From positions 108,884 through 172,883 of the forward strand of contig JAGTXK010000126.1 of NCBI GenBank assembly GCA_019096195.1: a stretch of DNA of 64,000 nucleotides. The letters run 5' to 3'. The DNA is from Boletus sp. NGJ (lineage: Eukaryota > Basidiomycota > Agaricomycetes > Boletales > Boletaceae). The stretch's first letter is position 1. Every line of letters starts with the position of its first letter. Positions 35,242 through 45,325 of this stretch are shown one piece after another. Made by a program: the position numbers and the translations under genes. The notes beneath the pieces were generated by a model. It saw only the letters and a list, made by a program, of their open reading frames with translations. It did not search any database and was not told the origin of the DNA.

Positions 35242-35972
35242 TTGCAGAAAAGTTACACATCTACCTATTACTCAAATGCTTTCATCAGCAGCCCCATTTG
35301 GGTATATGTCCTCAAGTGCCAACATGCTGTCCCTGTCCTCTTGTCTCTCCTTCCCTCCCTCAATGGTGCCATCATTGGAGTAAAAAGCGAGGCACAAGCC
35401 AAAATGTTGGTTTCAGCACTCTTCATCTCCAGTCCTCCATTTCCCATCTCTGTGTCACAGGCAATCATGAATTTAATTGTGTGTCAATCCATTCTGTCAA
35501 TTCTGTGGTGCTCGAGGCATTCCAGCTCAGTCTTGAGATGCCCATTGGGTCCATGCATGTGCTCTCTCCCTCACCTGGTTCCTTGGATGCGCGTAGGCCT
35601 GGATTTTTCAGTACTCCACATAGCCTCACCAGGTCCAATTCCTTGTCTGGAAAAGGTCAGTTTTGCATATATCCACTCCCCAACTTGAAGACACATCTAG
35701 CCCCCAATATCATGCCACATCTTACCAGAGCTGCACTTCTCCAGCAAGGCCTCTCCACAGACAGCAAGCCTCAAACTGAAGTGAAGGTGCACATGTCATT
35801 GGCAAGCACTGGGCATATTCCTCTGTCATGCAAGGTCAAAGGAAATGCAGAGAAAGAGAGGGAGAAGGAGCAAGTGAAGAAGATGCTTTCAGATGTTCCA
35901 GGCTATAAGTGTGTAGAGACAATCAGTGTGGCATTGACAGCACCACCGGTGATCACACCAAGGTTGACGTAG
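35242..35972 (+). other. Overlapping long open reading frames of uncertain status
   Basis: A 224-codon frame (35298-35972) and a 148-codon frame (35242-35688) overlap on the + strand. The longer ends with a charged stretch (KVKGNAEKEREKEQVKKMLS) that looks coding, while its Ser/Pro/Cys/His-rich first half does not. No domain is recognised. The end of the 33.0-35.1 kb gene is about 120 bp upstream, so this could be a further exon set. Alternatively the region is open by chance because it is pyrimidine-rich. Confidence 0.3.
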
Positions 35973-36099
35973 GCACCAGCATTATGATTGGGGCTTGAGT
36001 AGCCTGTGACACTGCTGGGAAAGAAGTGCACGTCTATATCTGGGCATGAGTAAAGCCAGGAAGCAGGTGCCAAGTGTGGAAACTCACTCACTGAGAAGT

Positions 36100-37570
36100 T
36101 GAGTATTGTTACTAAATAACTCATAGAATGTCTCTGGATTTGTCTCAGTGTTGAACTCCATCTGACATTCCTTGACTATCTGTGAATAGATTTTGGTAAG
36201 TACCCATATCCGTCATGGATAGTGGATCCACCAGGGGGTACATATGCCACTGCACCATTAGCAGAACACATTTAAAAGTACATTGTCTTGACTGGGAACA
36301 TCTGAAATTGTTACGACTACCCCGGGTAGGGATAGGCATTGACTTGGATGGTCGAGTAGCGACAAGCTACCGGGGTTAAAGGGGGTAGCTCAATGAGCTA
36401 CGAGGCGAAGAGTCCCTTGGTAGGGTCAAGGGTTCAACGACTGAGGGTCTTCCTCATTGTAGGGTCAAGGATTCAACGACAAAGGGTCTTCCTTGTCATA
36501 GTCGAGGATTCACTCAGAGAGTGAAGTCGAGACGCAGAAGAAGTGTTCACTCGAAGTAGAACAACAACTTGTAGAGGTCTGGAGGAACGATGATGAAAGT
36601 TCACCAAGTAGGTGTAAATTGCAGGATCGACTACCAAGGCGAGGTTTATATACATACTAAGCATGGGAAAAGGATGAGTAAGCCACAGCACCGGAGAGAT
36701 CCTATGGAGTGGGAATAAGAAGGGATCTTTCATATGAAGTCAGCGTAGAAGTACAGTTCGTGGAAGGACAAGAGAGTAAGCCTCGACTACACGGAGTCCC
36801 ACTGTGTAGCGAATGGTTCAGAGGAAGTCAGAAGGACGAGATGAGAATGAGGATGACTAGTGAAAAGGGGAAAAGGAAAGAATCATAACAGAAATTGAAC
36901 ACTTACTTCAGAGTTGACCTCGAGAATATAGGGCTTGATTTCAAGGCACTGTTCCAAAGTGTGCATCTTGATGATTGCAACAATGCATGTCAAGTTTGAC
37001 AAAGAGAATGATGGGTGAAGGAGACAAGAACCTGTTCATTATAAATCTACTCTAATTCATCCACCTGTTGATGTAGGTCATGAACCACTCAAGATCCCAT
37101 CATCTAATAAGTTACTTACAAACCTCCAAAACACATTCCTAATTTTTGGCTGGAATTAGTCCAGATCAACCAGTCTTTTGACATCATAGTACATCTAGTA
37201 CTCATCTGAGAGATCTAACATTCATTACATTGAGAAAGATCTTGCTTGTTGGCAAAGACCAGAAGTGCATCTAGAAGCTCATCCTCATTCAGCATTTGTT
37301 GAAGCTCCTTGCATGCCTCTGAGTCTGGATGTATTCTACCAATTGTTCAAGATAATTCCTTATGTGTTGTGGGGATATAAGTCCCAGAGGGTTGGGATCT
37401 GTTGTATAATTGCCCATTGCATCTCTTGGCTGGTTTTCTGGCCTTTCTGCATGCCTACAAGACTGTTGTAGGTCAGTAGCCTTTTGTGGCACAGAACTCT
37501 GAACCTGAAAACACCAAAAACACCAAAATTTGTTCAATCTCAATTGGACAACACAAAACAGGATTGCTGG
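36100..37570 (-). pseudogene. Unknown minus-strand gene, split by a solo LTR
   Basis: On the minus strand, 37289-37565 reads VQSSVPQKATDLQQSCRHAE then DPNPLGLISPQHIRNYLEQL and VEYIQTQRHARSFNKC. Further down, MHTLEQCLEIKPYILEV (about 36910-36960) and, beyond the LTR, MYPLVDPLSMTDMGTYQNLF (about 36180-36245). From memory the last block recurs in Agaricomycete hypothetical proteins that end in Ser/Pro-rich tails. Stops and frame changes are present. A partial inverted copy lies at about 30000-30165. Function unknown. Confidence 0.45.
36309..36890 (-). mobile_element. Solo LTR (582 bp), young
   Basis: It starts TGTTACGACTACC and ends ATCATAACA, with a perfect 5-bp target duplication GAAAT at 36304-36308 and 36891-36895. 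It contains a TATATAAAC promoter-like site on the minus strand (about 36643-36652), so U3 reads leftward, and a two-copy repeat of about 40 bp built on GTAGGGTCAAGG.TTCAACGAC (about 36420-36500). CpG is retained, unlike the related 3.0-kb LTR. It interrupts the minus-strand unknown gene. Confidence 0.9.
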
Positions 37571-37577
37571 CCATATC

Positions 37578-37908
37578 TGAAAGAAAAAGGGCCAACAACA
37601 CTGAGGGTCACCCAAAGGTAATATCCAAAGCATAGAATAACAATTCCAAGAATGTGTATCTACTATAGAATACACTACTATTTATACTACAGAGTATGAG
37701 CATGGACCAACGTTAGGGCTGGTATGGAACGTGCTAGAATAATGATGTAATGTTCTAGGGTGTTCTATGATGTGGAGATGATGTCATGGGCCTAGACATG
37801 GGGTCGAGGCTTAGGTGTCAGCTAATTCGTAATCATTTGTGGAATGTCTGTTAGGTAAATGGTATAGGTGTTTATTGAAGTAAGGAAAAGGAAAAGAAAG
37901 GTGTTTCA
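37578..37908 (-). repeat. 3' LTR of gypsy-2 (331 bp)
   Basis: On the minus strand it follows the polypurine tract and runs TGAAACACC...TTTCTTTCA, with TG..CA and inverted TGAAA/TTTCA ends. TATAAATAG lies about 37677-37685 on the minus strand. The flanking five bases are ATATC (37573-37577). No matching 5' LTR is available for confirmation. Confidence 0.7.
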
Positions 37909-38064
37909 TTATCCCCTTTTCAAGGGTCAAACTCCCAGTCAACCATGATACCAGAGAGTTGAGGTTCAGAATGAGGGGAGGGGATTTCAAACAGGTGGTT
38001 GGAGAGGCAGTTGAGCGAGAGCGGCATATGCTTGGAAGGACATGTCAGTAAAGAGGGTGGTTTA

Positions 38065-39530
38065 TCATGTACATGTTGGGCAATCACACAACTTGATTAG
38101 GGAGTGAACGGTGGAGGGGTTGGTGATGTGGAACTTCTCAGCGAGCTTTGGGGCATTCTTCACATTTGCCTTGGGTTCCCAAGTACATTCTTCGCATGGG
38201 TAGCCCTTCCAGTGTACGAGGTATTCTGTCTTTCCTCTGCACTTCCTCAAGTTGATCACCTCTTATACAGTACCTTGTGTTCTCCCTCTTGTTGGACGAT
38301 AACTGGCAGGGGTGGTTTTGGTTTCGTTTGTGAGCAAGAGGTGCCAATGTGGTATGATGTGAGTGGGGACTTGTGAAAGACTGGGTGGATTCCATGCCAA
38401 GTCTTCAGAATCTCCAGCTTGTAGGAGGCCTTGCCCACCTTCTTCTTCACCTTGAATGGCCCATAGCACTTGTCATTGAACTTCTTCATTGGTTGGTTGG
38501 TGTGGATGCGAGTTCCCTTGAGGAGGACCTTTTGACCGGTGGTGAAGTTTGATGGTGATGCAGCTCGTTTATCATGACTCTTTTTCATGATGATGGCTGC
38601 TTTCTCAAGCACATTCCTTGCCACTTCATGGTGTTTCTTCATCTGCTTTACAAAAGTGTTGGCTGATTCGTTCTGGACTTCAACTCATCTGTCAGGAGAT
38701 TAGGGGTTGTTGGCCATAGTTAAGCAGAAAGGGGGAGTTATTGGTTGCGCTCATGGTTTGGGAGTTGTGGGTGAATTCGGCAAGGGGGAGCCACTCTGCC
38801 CAGTCTGTCTGTCAGTGGTTTATGTAGATGCAGAGATATTTCTCGACTTCTCAGTTGATCCACTCTGTTTGGCCATCTGTCTGGGGGTGGTAGGTGGTTG
38901 ATGGGTTGGCCTGGATGCCAAGGAGTGCATAGAGGTCTCACATGAATAAGGACACAAATTGTGTTCCCCTATCAGATATCACCTTGCAGAGTACACCATG
39001 GAGTTTGAAGATTTGATTGTAAAAGATTGTGGCGACTCCTTGTGATGTAATGATGTCCATCACTGGTGCAAGGTGAATCATCTTGGAGAAACTGTCAATG
39101 ACAATGAGGATGGCGTTTTTACCATTTGATTAGGAAAGATCTACCGAGATGATCTCCTATGGCAACGTTGGGATGTCGTTTGGGTGAAGTGGTGTGTGGA
39201 GTGAGGTTATTTTGGCCTTGACTTTCTGGCAAATGTCACAGCCCTTTCTTTACATCTCTCAATGTCCTTGCAGAGGGTCAGCTAGTAGTACTCACTCATA
39301 ATGAGGTTGCATGTTTGCTTGACGCTGGGGTGTTCCACGATCGGATGGTCATGATTGGCAACTATAATGTCCTCTTGTAGTTTCTCGTCGTTGGGGACGT
39401 AGATGAGTCTCTTCCATCTCATGAGCCCACCACTTCTGGTCTATGGGGTGTCTTTTTTGGTGAACCTCTCGAGCTTGTATTGCAGCTTGATTATTCTCAA
39501 GGTGATGCTGGGTGGGGCAATCACACTGAT
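38065..39530 (-). pseudogene. gypsy-2 integrase and chromodomain
   Basis: The core region includes HPQTDGQTEWINREVEKYL and [16 protein letters not shown] (about 38740-38880), with a stop or frame change near 38700 and another near 38940. The C-terminal domain is KRAASPSNFTTGQKVLLKGT and FNDKCYGPFKVKKKVGKASY (about 38420-38570). The chromodomain, EYLVHWKGYPCEECTWEPK (about 38165-38225), keeps the aromatic residues expected to bind methyl-lysine. Part of the zinc-binding N-terminus is recognisable near 39230-39340. Non-functional as it stands. Confidence 0.88.
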
Positions 39531-40930
39531 AGAGATTAGGAGAGGATGGAGGCGAAAAAGGGTGTCAGGAAGTAACATTTGTTGGATGTTGTCATGTTCC
39601 ACCCCTTCTTCAAAGTCTGGCCTCCGGAACAGAGGATTGGTGGGGTTGGTTTTGCCCAAGCGGTGAGTAATTGTAAGAGAGTACTCTTAAACAATCTGCT
39701 GCCACTGGGCTTGATGATGGGAGAGGTCCTGGGGGTTGTGGAAGAACTTGAGGTTTTTATGGTCAGTAAGGATTTCAACTGGGTGTGCTGCATCAAGGAG
39801 GTATTGTTGCCATTCACTGAGTGCAAATATAATGGTGAGCATCTTATGGTTGGCCACATGGTAGTTTCTCTCAGCATCATTGAGGGAGTGGAAGATGAAA
39901 GTGACAGGGTGCCAAATACCATTGTGTTTCTAGGAGAGGACAGTGCCAATGCCAATACCAGAGCTGTCAGTTTCAACCCAGTACAGGTTGTCATCTGTTG
40001 GCATGGTGAGGGCAGGCACTGTGAAAAGGGTGCATTTGAGGTCTTCAAACACTTGCTGGCAGTTGGTTGTCCAGACGAAATCTTTCTTCACTAAAGTGAG
40101 CATGTTAAGTGGCTGCACAATCATGGTAAAGTCCTTGATGAAGCATCAGTAGAAGTTGAGGAATCCAAGGAAACCTCTGAGTGCCTTCTTGGATGTCAGG
40201 ATGGGCCAGTCAGCAATGGCAAAGACCTTTTTATTGTCCATCTTGACCTTGTATTGGGTGTTGATAAGTCTGAGGAACTCTGTCTCTTGGACTTCAAAGT
40301 CGCACTTATCATAACAAAGGTACAGGTGGGCGTCATGCAGGATTCATAGCACCTCTTGTACTATCTTCCAGTGTTCTTCGAGCATTTTCATGAATATCAT
40401 GATATTGTCTATATAGACTACCACTATACCTTGGTCTACTAGGTCCTTCAATAGTGCATTCATCATGGTTTGGAACATTGCTAGGGAATTGGTAGGGCCA
40501 AAGAACATCATGAGGGACTCAAAGAGCCTGTGATTTGTCTGGAATGCAGCTTTCCACTTATTGTCTTCTGCCATTCATATCTTTATACCCCCATCTCACG
40601 TCAAACTTGGTATAGTATTTTGCTGCTTTCAGCTTGTTGACGAGTTTGGCGATGAGGGGGAGGTGGTAGTGATTGCAACGGGTCACTGCATTGAGCTTGC
40701 GGTAGTCTTGTATGGGGTGGAGGTATCCATTCTTTTTCTTAATGAAGAAGAACACCAATGTAAATGGGGATTTTGAGGGCCATATGCATCTAGATTTCAG
40801 ATTTTCCTTGAGGGAGGTGTCGAGTTCCTTTTGCTCTCCTGGATTTAGGGGGTATACCTTACAGTCTATCTTGTGACTTCTGGGGAGTAGTTCAATCACA
40901 TAATCCCATGGTCATCTCAGGGGGAGTGCA
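39441..40930 (-). pseudogene. gypsy-2 reverse transcriptase and RNase H
   Basis: RT begins with YPLNPGEQKELDTSLKENLK and continues VFFFIKKKNGYLHPIQDYRK and KYYTKFDVRWGYKDM (40558-40860). The palm catalytic motif is YIDN rather than YIDD (about 40404-40415), removing one metal-binding Asp. RNase H shows VETDSSGIGIGTVLSQ (about 39940-39990), SEWQQYLLDAAHPVEILTDH (about 39755-39815) and a stop near 39688. A frame change falls at about 40560. A long out-of-frame reading (39536-40048) on the same strand is a shadow of RNase H. Confidence 0.88.
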
Positions 40931-41159
40931 TCAAAGCTTTCTTTGGCGAACACATCCTTGAATTCATGGACATATTCGGGGGTGGCTTCCTCAAAGGTTT
41001 TCTTCTTTTTCTGAGCATAGTTCTTGATGGATTCCATGGCAACATTGCATATATACTCGTTGTTGTCCAATTGGAAAAGGCAGTCTCCCTGGGAGGGAGC
41101 AAAGTCTTTGTCCAGTTTGTCATCCTCTTCATCTACGGGGTGATGGTGTGGTCATTCCC

Positions 41160-41990
41160 ATAGCAAAAGGAGATTTGTCCTGTTCTCCAGTTGATGGCTG
41201 AGTTATGCATCTTCAGCCAGTCATGATCTAAAAAGATCATGTTTGGCCCAAGGTTTGTTATGGCAAGGGCAATCTGTTCCTTATGATCTTGGATGTGGAG
41301 TTTGACAATGACGAACTTTTCAATTTTGCCTCCAGCATTGGTGGTGCCATTGGCATTATATTGTACACCATCAAGGTGTGTGGTAGTGAGTGGGTTTGCA
41401 CCCCCTTTTTGGCAACAAAATCCTCATGGATGAATGACCCTGTGCAGCCTGAAACAATGAGGGCTCACACTCCTGTTTGGTTGCCATTCGATAGGTTGAG
41501 CTTCACAGGGATCTCAAGGGAATTTCTTTTTGGTGGCCAGGGGGATGCTTTTTGGAACTTAGAAGGGCATTGTAAGTCATGTAAGACCCAATGTGTGTCA
41601 TCTGATGACATCACTTGAAGCTCTTGAATGAGATCCAAAGACACTTCAATTGTCCTGATGTCATGAATGAATGACTTCAGATTTTTGATGCTGCACTTAA
41701 CATTGGGGTGTTCCACCTGAGCTTTCATCCACCACATGGACCATGGGTCCAGCGTGTTCAACCAGGAACAAGAGGACATCTCTTCCTTTCACCTGGGCTC
41801 TTTTGGGTTCTTATGGTGGATTGTTTGCAAGTTATTTGACCCATCATCTCTTTTCACCAATGGGTCAAACACAACTTTCTTTTGGGGTGAGAGATGCTTT
41901 AGAATGGTGATTTTTGTTTTTGGTGTTGGGAGGTTCACTTGAACCTCTTCTGATTCAGCCTCATCATTGTGAAGAGAAGTGAAATGATTT
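41160..41990 (-). pseudogene. gypsy-2 protease region
   Basis: On the minus strand the text SGCTGSFIHEDFVAKKGVQT (about 41400-41460) is the aspartic protease region, but the position of the expected Asp (D-S-G) reads Val-Ser-Gly, so the catalytic residue is lost. Upstream SNGNQTG and the EIPVKLNL strand fit the protease N-terminus. NMIFLDHDWLKMHNSAINW-like text follows around 41170-41240. Frames break between blocks. Confidence 0.7.
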
Positions 41991-42033
41991 CCTTGCAATG
42001 ACTTAGAGTATTGTACAGAAGAGCAGCTGGTGT

Positions 42034-43260
42034 CTACTGTATAAGGAGAAAAGACAGGTCACCCTTTACATCTGGAGCATATTCTACTACAGATTCTACT
42101 TTTTTGGTGTCCATCATCATTGCCCTTATGCTTGTGAACATCTCAGGCATTACTTCCTGCCCATTAATAACTATCCCTCTCAACTGACGAGGGTGAGGGC
42201 ATGGGAGATGGTTGGCACATGGCCATGGTTTGGAACATTTGTGGCAGATGCCAGCTGCATGTGCCTTGTTCAGCTCCATGGGAGCGCCTTGACTGGCAAA
42301 GGTGCCAGTCACATTTGGGTGAAGGTTGGCCACGGGAGCAGCTGTGGCAGTCGGAGGGGGGCCTGCAGGGGCAGTATAGCATGTGTCATGGTACGAATCG
42401 GGGGGAGTAGACAGGGCCAGTCATATAAACTGATCACTTTTGGTCTGTGATCTCAGCCAGGATGTCGGAGGCCTTGACAAAGGTGGTCTCTCATTTGTGG
42501 ACATCCATTGATTTGATCAGTGCTGGCTGATTCCTTTCTATGAATTCCACCATGTCTGAATGGACCACTTGTCTTACCAGGTCTACCATCACCCAGCTGT
42601 TGTACCCAATATTAAACTCTGCTTTGGCGTAGTGATACAGTTTGGTGAAGTACATAGTTCTTCACCATGTCCTTGCCTTGTTTCAAGACCATCAGGTTCT
42701 GCTGTGCTATATGTTTGAGGTTGGCAGGTTGAAAGTTCTTTTTCAGCTTTTCCTCAAAGCTGGCAAAAGAGAGGATGTGGATGGCCCCCTGTGCCATCAT
42801 AAGGTCACCAAATCTACCTGCTGGGTCGCTGCCTTAGAGGTATGACAGCACTATGAGGATTTTCTGGTAGTCCTTCGAGGTCTGTCTTGAAGCCCAATAG
42901 GTACAGTCTCATAGTTCTCCACCACGACATGAACTTTTCCTTATTCCCGTCATAATACTCCAGTTTGGCGGCCAGAGATTTTCCCAACTTGGGTGACAGG
43001 CCTGGGAAGCCGCGCACAGGCTCTCCTGGATCTCCTGGGTTTGAAGAAGAGCTCAGCAAGGGCAGGAGAGGTCATTGGGGTGGAGATGATTGTGGAGGTA
43101 GTGTTTGCATGGTGAGGTTGGGGGGAGGAGGAGGAGGCAGTCCTACCATGGATCCCACTCATTCGTATATGCGTTGCCATGCACCAAAGGTGGCTAGCCA
43201 AGTGCCAACTGGGTCCATCAGTGGTACGTGGTGCTGGCAGTGTAGTAGCGGGTTGGTGGA
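42034..43260 (-). pseudogene. gypsy-2 Gag
   Basis: A minus-strand ATG near 43260 starts MSTNPLLHCQHHVPLMDPVG. The gag core is KLEYYDGNKEKFMSWWRTMR (about 42900-42960), continued at 42612-42800 (FEEKLKKNFQPANLKHIAQQ). A zinc-knuckle-like CHKCSKPWPCANHLPC lies at about 42190-42240. Stops at about 43160 and frame breaks near 42810 and 42600 split it. Gag would form the virus-like particle that packages element RNA. Confidence 0.75.
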
Positions 43261-43470
43261 CATGGTGGAGACGAGGCCTGGAGGCATCAACTGCCCTAGG
43301 AGTTCAAATGGCAACCCGGCCAATGGATCTCTCGAGGTAGATGCCTCGATGGGTGATCATTGCATGGGAGTGGGTAACAGGGATGTTTTGATGCTCACGT
43401 TATGGAGGGCTGCTGCCATGGCCCTGAATGTGCTGGTTTGAGATGGTCCTGGTGTCAGCACTGGTAAATT

Positions 43471-43950
43471 GAAGCTCATTGTTGCATGAGATAGGCAAGG
43501 AGATTTGTGAGTACCTCAACGAGTATGTTATTGGGTCAGAGGTGGTGGGCAGGAATGCGCCGAAGCAGGCAATATAAGAAACAAGGGTGCATACTGGCAG
43601 GATGGGGCATGGTGGGCAAAGTCCTGTGAAAGTTGTGCCAGGAGTGGCTGGCAGTGAGTGAAAGCAGGGGATGGAAGCGACTAAGCAGTGCTCGGCTGCA
43701 CACTCAGAATTACACAGAATGATGAGGAGGTGGTCCTATCAAAGAACCCTTGACACGAGCAGAGAGGTCAAGTAGGAACTGGAGTATAACTGCCATACTC
43801 TAGGTAGGGGTGCATGGAGGAAAGTTGAGATAAATTCTCTCGTTGCACTGGTATGATGTCACAGGTGATCACGCAAACCTGTCCCCTGTAGCATCAAGGG
43901 GAATATGGGCTGCTAGGCACTCAGTGGACAATAGGGGCTAGTGCTCTATG
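43471..43950. other. Unassigned sequence between gypsy-2 and copia-2
   Basis: This should hold the gypsy-2 5' leader and LTR, but no match to the 3' LTR is present. CpG density is similar to gypsy-2. No gene is seen. Either a deletion or replacement removed the 5' LTR, or copia-2 insertion displaced it. Confidence 0.4.
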
Positions 43951-44388
43951 TGACAGAATCTAAGAAAGAGCAGAAATGCCCAAGACTCAGCCGCTGCCTA
44001 AGAGAGTGAAAATGACTGAGGTGTGTGTTAGTGAGTGGAAACTATATATACTATGGGTGGAGGCACGCTCGTATTATGTTATATGTGATATTATGTGAAT
44101 AGGCCCAAGAGAAGCATAATATGTGTAAATATCAGCTAAGAAATGATGGGAAGTCTAACTGTAATAAAAGCTCATTCCGAGTTTGGAATGAGCATGGGAA
44201 AGTTCTGGAAACAGTTCCAGAGCAGTTCCAAGATGACCATCTCAGAACCTGCAGAAGGGCATGGGAAAATCTCAGAAGCAACCCTTGGAACTGGAGGTTC
44301 TGGGATGTGATTTCAGAATGGTACTTCCAGGAATCAGAAGTGACGGAACCGGAATGGTTCAGAACTTGATTATGGGTGAATATTGTCA
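43951..44388 (-). repeat. 3' LTR of copia-2 (438 bp)
   Basis: It is bounded by TGACAGAAT and AATATTGTCA (TG..CA, inverted TGACA). On the minus strand it follows a copia-type tract (CTCGAGTGGAAG) that ends the RNase H frame with SSGS. A TATATATA box lies at about 44043-44052. U3 holds a perfect heat-shock-element pattern (44197-44211), several GGAAC/GTTCC blocks and a 24-bp palindrome with arms GCTCATTCC/GGAATGAGC (44169-44192). Flank on the left is CTATG; no partner is available. Confidence 0.75.
44197..44211. promoter_or_regulatory. Heat-shock-element match in copia-2 U3
   Basis: The sequence gGAAagTTCtgGAAa matches nGAAnnTTCnnGAAn, the three-unit binding pattern of heat-shock factor. It lies about 150 bp upstream of the TATA box in the LTR's own orientation. 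A further TTC unit follows at 44215-44217 with a 4-base gap. Function is inferred from the pattern only. Confidence 0.4.
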
Positions 44389-44395
44389 CTTCCAC

Positions 44396-44938
44396 TCGAG
44401 TATAACTGTAGTCCCATGGCTTTAACGAACTTCCAGTGTTGATCCCTTATAAGTGATTTTGTAAGTATATCTGCCACCATATCTCCAGTTAGAACATAGT
44501 GAACAATTGCTTCTTCCTTTCCGATGTGGTTATCTCTGATGAAGTGGTACTTCCATTGGATGTGCTTGGTCCATGCTCAAAACTGTGAATCATGGGATAG
44601 GATTATAGCAGCTTGAATAGCTCAGTTGGATTTTTATATATATGTCCGATTTCATCAAAGAAGGTCTGAAGTCACACAAGATGTTGTCCAGCATTGCTAA
44701 GTCCAATGTATTCTGACTCGGTAGTGGAAAGTGCAACCATGCTTTGTTGTTTACTGGACCAGGAGATGGCTTCATGATTGCTCATGAAGAGAAAGCCAGA
44801 AGTGGATTGGGAATTATTGGGGTCCTGAGATCACCCAGCATTGGTGTATCCATGAAAGTCCAAGTCCATTGAGATCTCAGCTCCATTGAATCTGAGTTCC
44901 ATGTCCTTTATGGCTTGGATGTACCTAAGTGCTCATTT
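44396..44938 (-). pseudogene. copia-2 RNase H
   Basis: Minus-strand text includes YIQAIKDMELRFNGAEISMD (about 44860-44925), STSGFLFMSNHEAISWSSKQ, MVALSTTESEYIGLSNAGQH (about 44680-44790) and KYHFIRDNHIGKEEAIVHYV then MVADILTKSL (about 44440-44560). These are the copia RNase H motifs (SWSSKKQ, STTEAEY, ADIFTK). A few stops and frameshifts. It is joined upstream to AAKH at 51840 once copia-1 is removed. Confidence 0.88.
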
Positions 44939-45318
44939 TGTGGAATATACTCAGTCATTGTTTGGTGCAATGGACTATATTTAATACCTGTGGAATATAC
45001 TATGTATGATAAGTATGGGAAAAACTGTAGTATGAAGAGCAGCTCACCTCAGTCATTGTTCGGTGCAATGGACTGAGGGAGTATCGCTTATCATCTGCAA
45101 CTATATAGTCCTGGCTACTTATACCTCGGAAGTAAGTACTAAAGGGGAAAAGGAAAAGAAAATAGGGTTGAGTACAACCGGGGAATGATGACTATCATGT
45201 CTGTATCATATATCTAGTGTATCGTATGATCTAAGAATGAAAACAAGCATGGTCAGGTCCTTGAAATGGATATGTATGGTACTGGCAGTGGCAGCGTGCA
45301 CACTTGCCGAATCTAACA
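44939..45318 (-). repeat. 3' LTR of copia-1 (380 bp)
   Basis: It runs TGTGGAATATAC...CCGAATCTAACA on the + strand and matches the other LTR closely apart from small indels (for example four extra bases near 51780 in the partner). It contains an internal repeat of the TGTGGAATATAC terminus at about 44990. Confidence 0.9.
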
Positions 45319-45325
45319 CTCCCCC

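Larger units (their letters stand above)
37578..43470 (-). mobile_element. Ty3/gypsy chromodomain retrotransposon gypsy-2
   Basis: Reading leftward on the minus strand: gag with zinc knuckle, protease, RT, RNase H, integrase, chromodomain, polypurine tract (CTTGAAAAGGGGATAA, 37909-37924) and 3' LTR (37578-37908). Frames are broken by relatively few stops and CpG is retained, so it is younger than gypsy-1. I find no copy of its 3' LTR near the 5' side (43.4-43.95 kb), so the 5' end appears missing or replaced. Confidence 0.9.

Noticed and set aside
36891-36965. A GTAAGT..CAG intron around the 36.3-kb solo LTR insertion site
   Set aside because: After removing the LTR the would-be intron is only about 18 bp, too short; the insertion more simply hits an exon.
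39536-40048. A 170-codon minus-strand reading frame as a separate gene
   Set aside because: It is the shifted frame of gypsy-2 RNase H, whose motifs read in the neighbouring frame.
42965-43441. A 158-codon plus-strand frame as a Gly-rich protein
   Set aside because: It is antisense to gypsy-2 gag and has no independent support.
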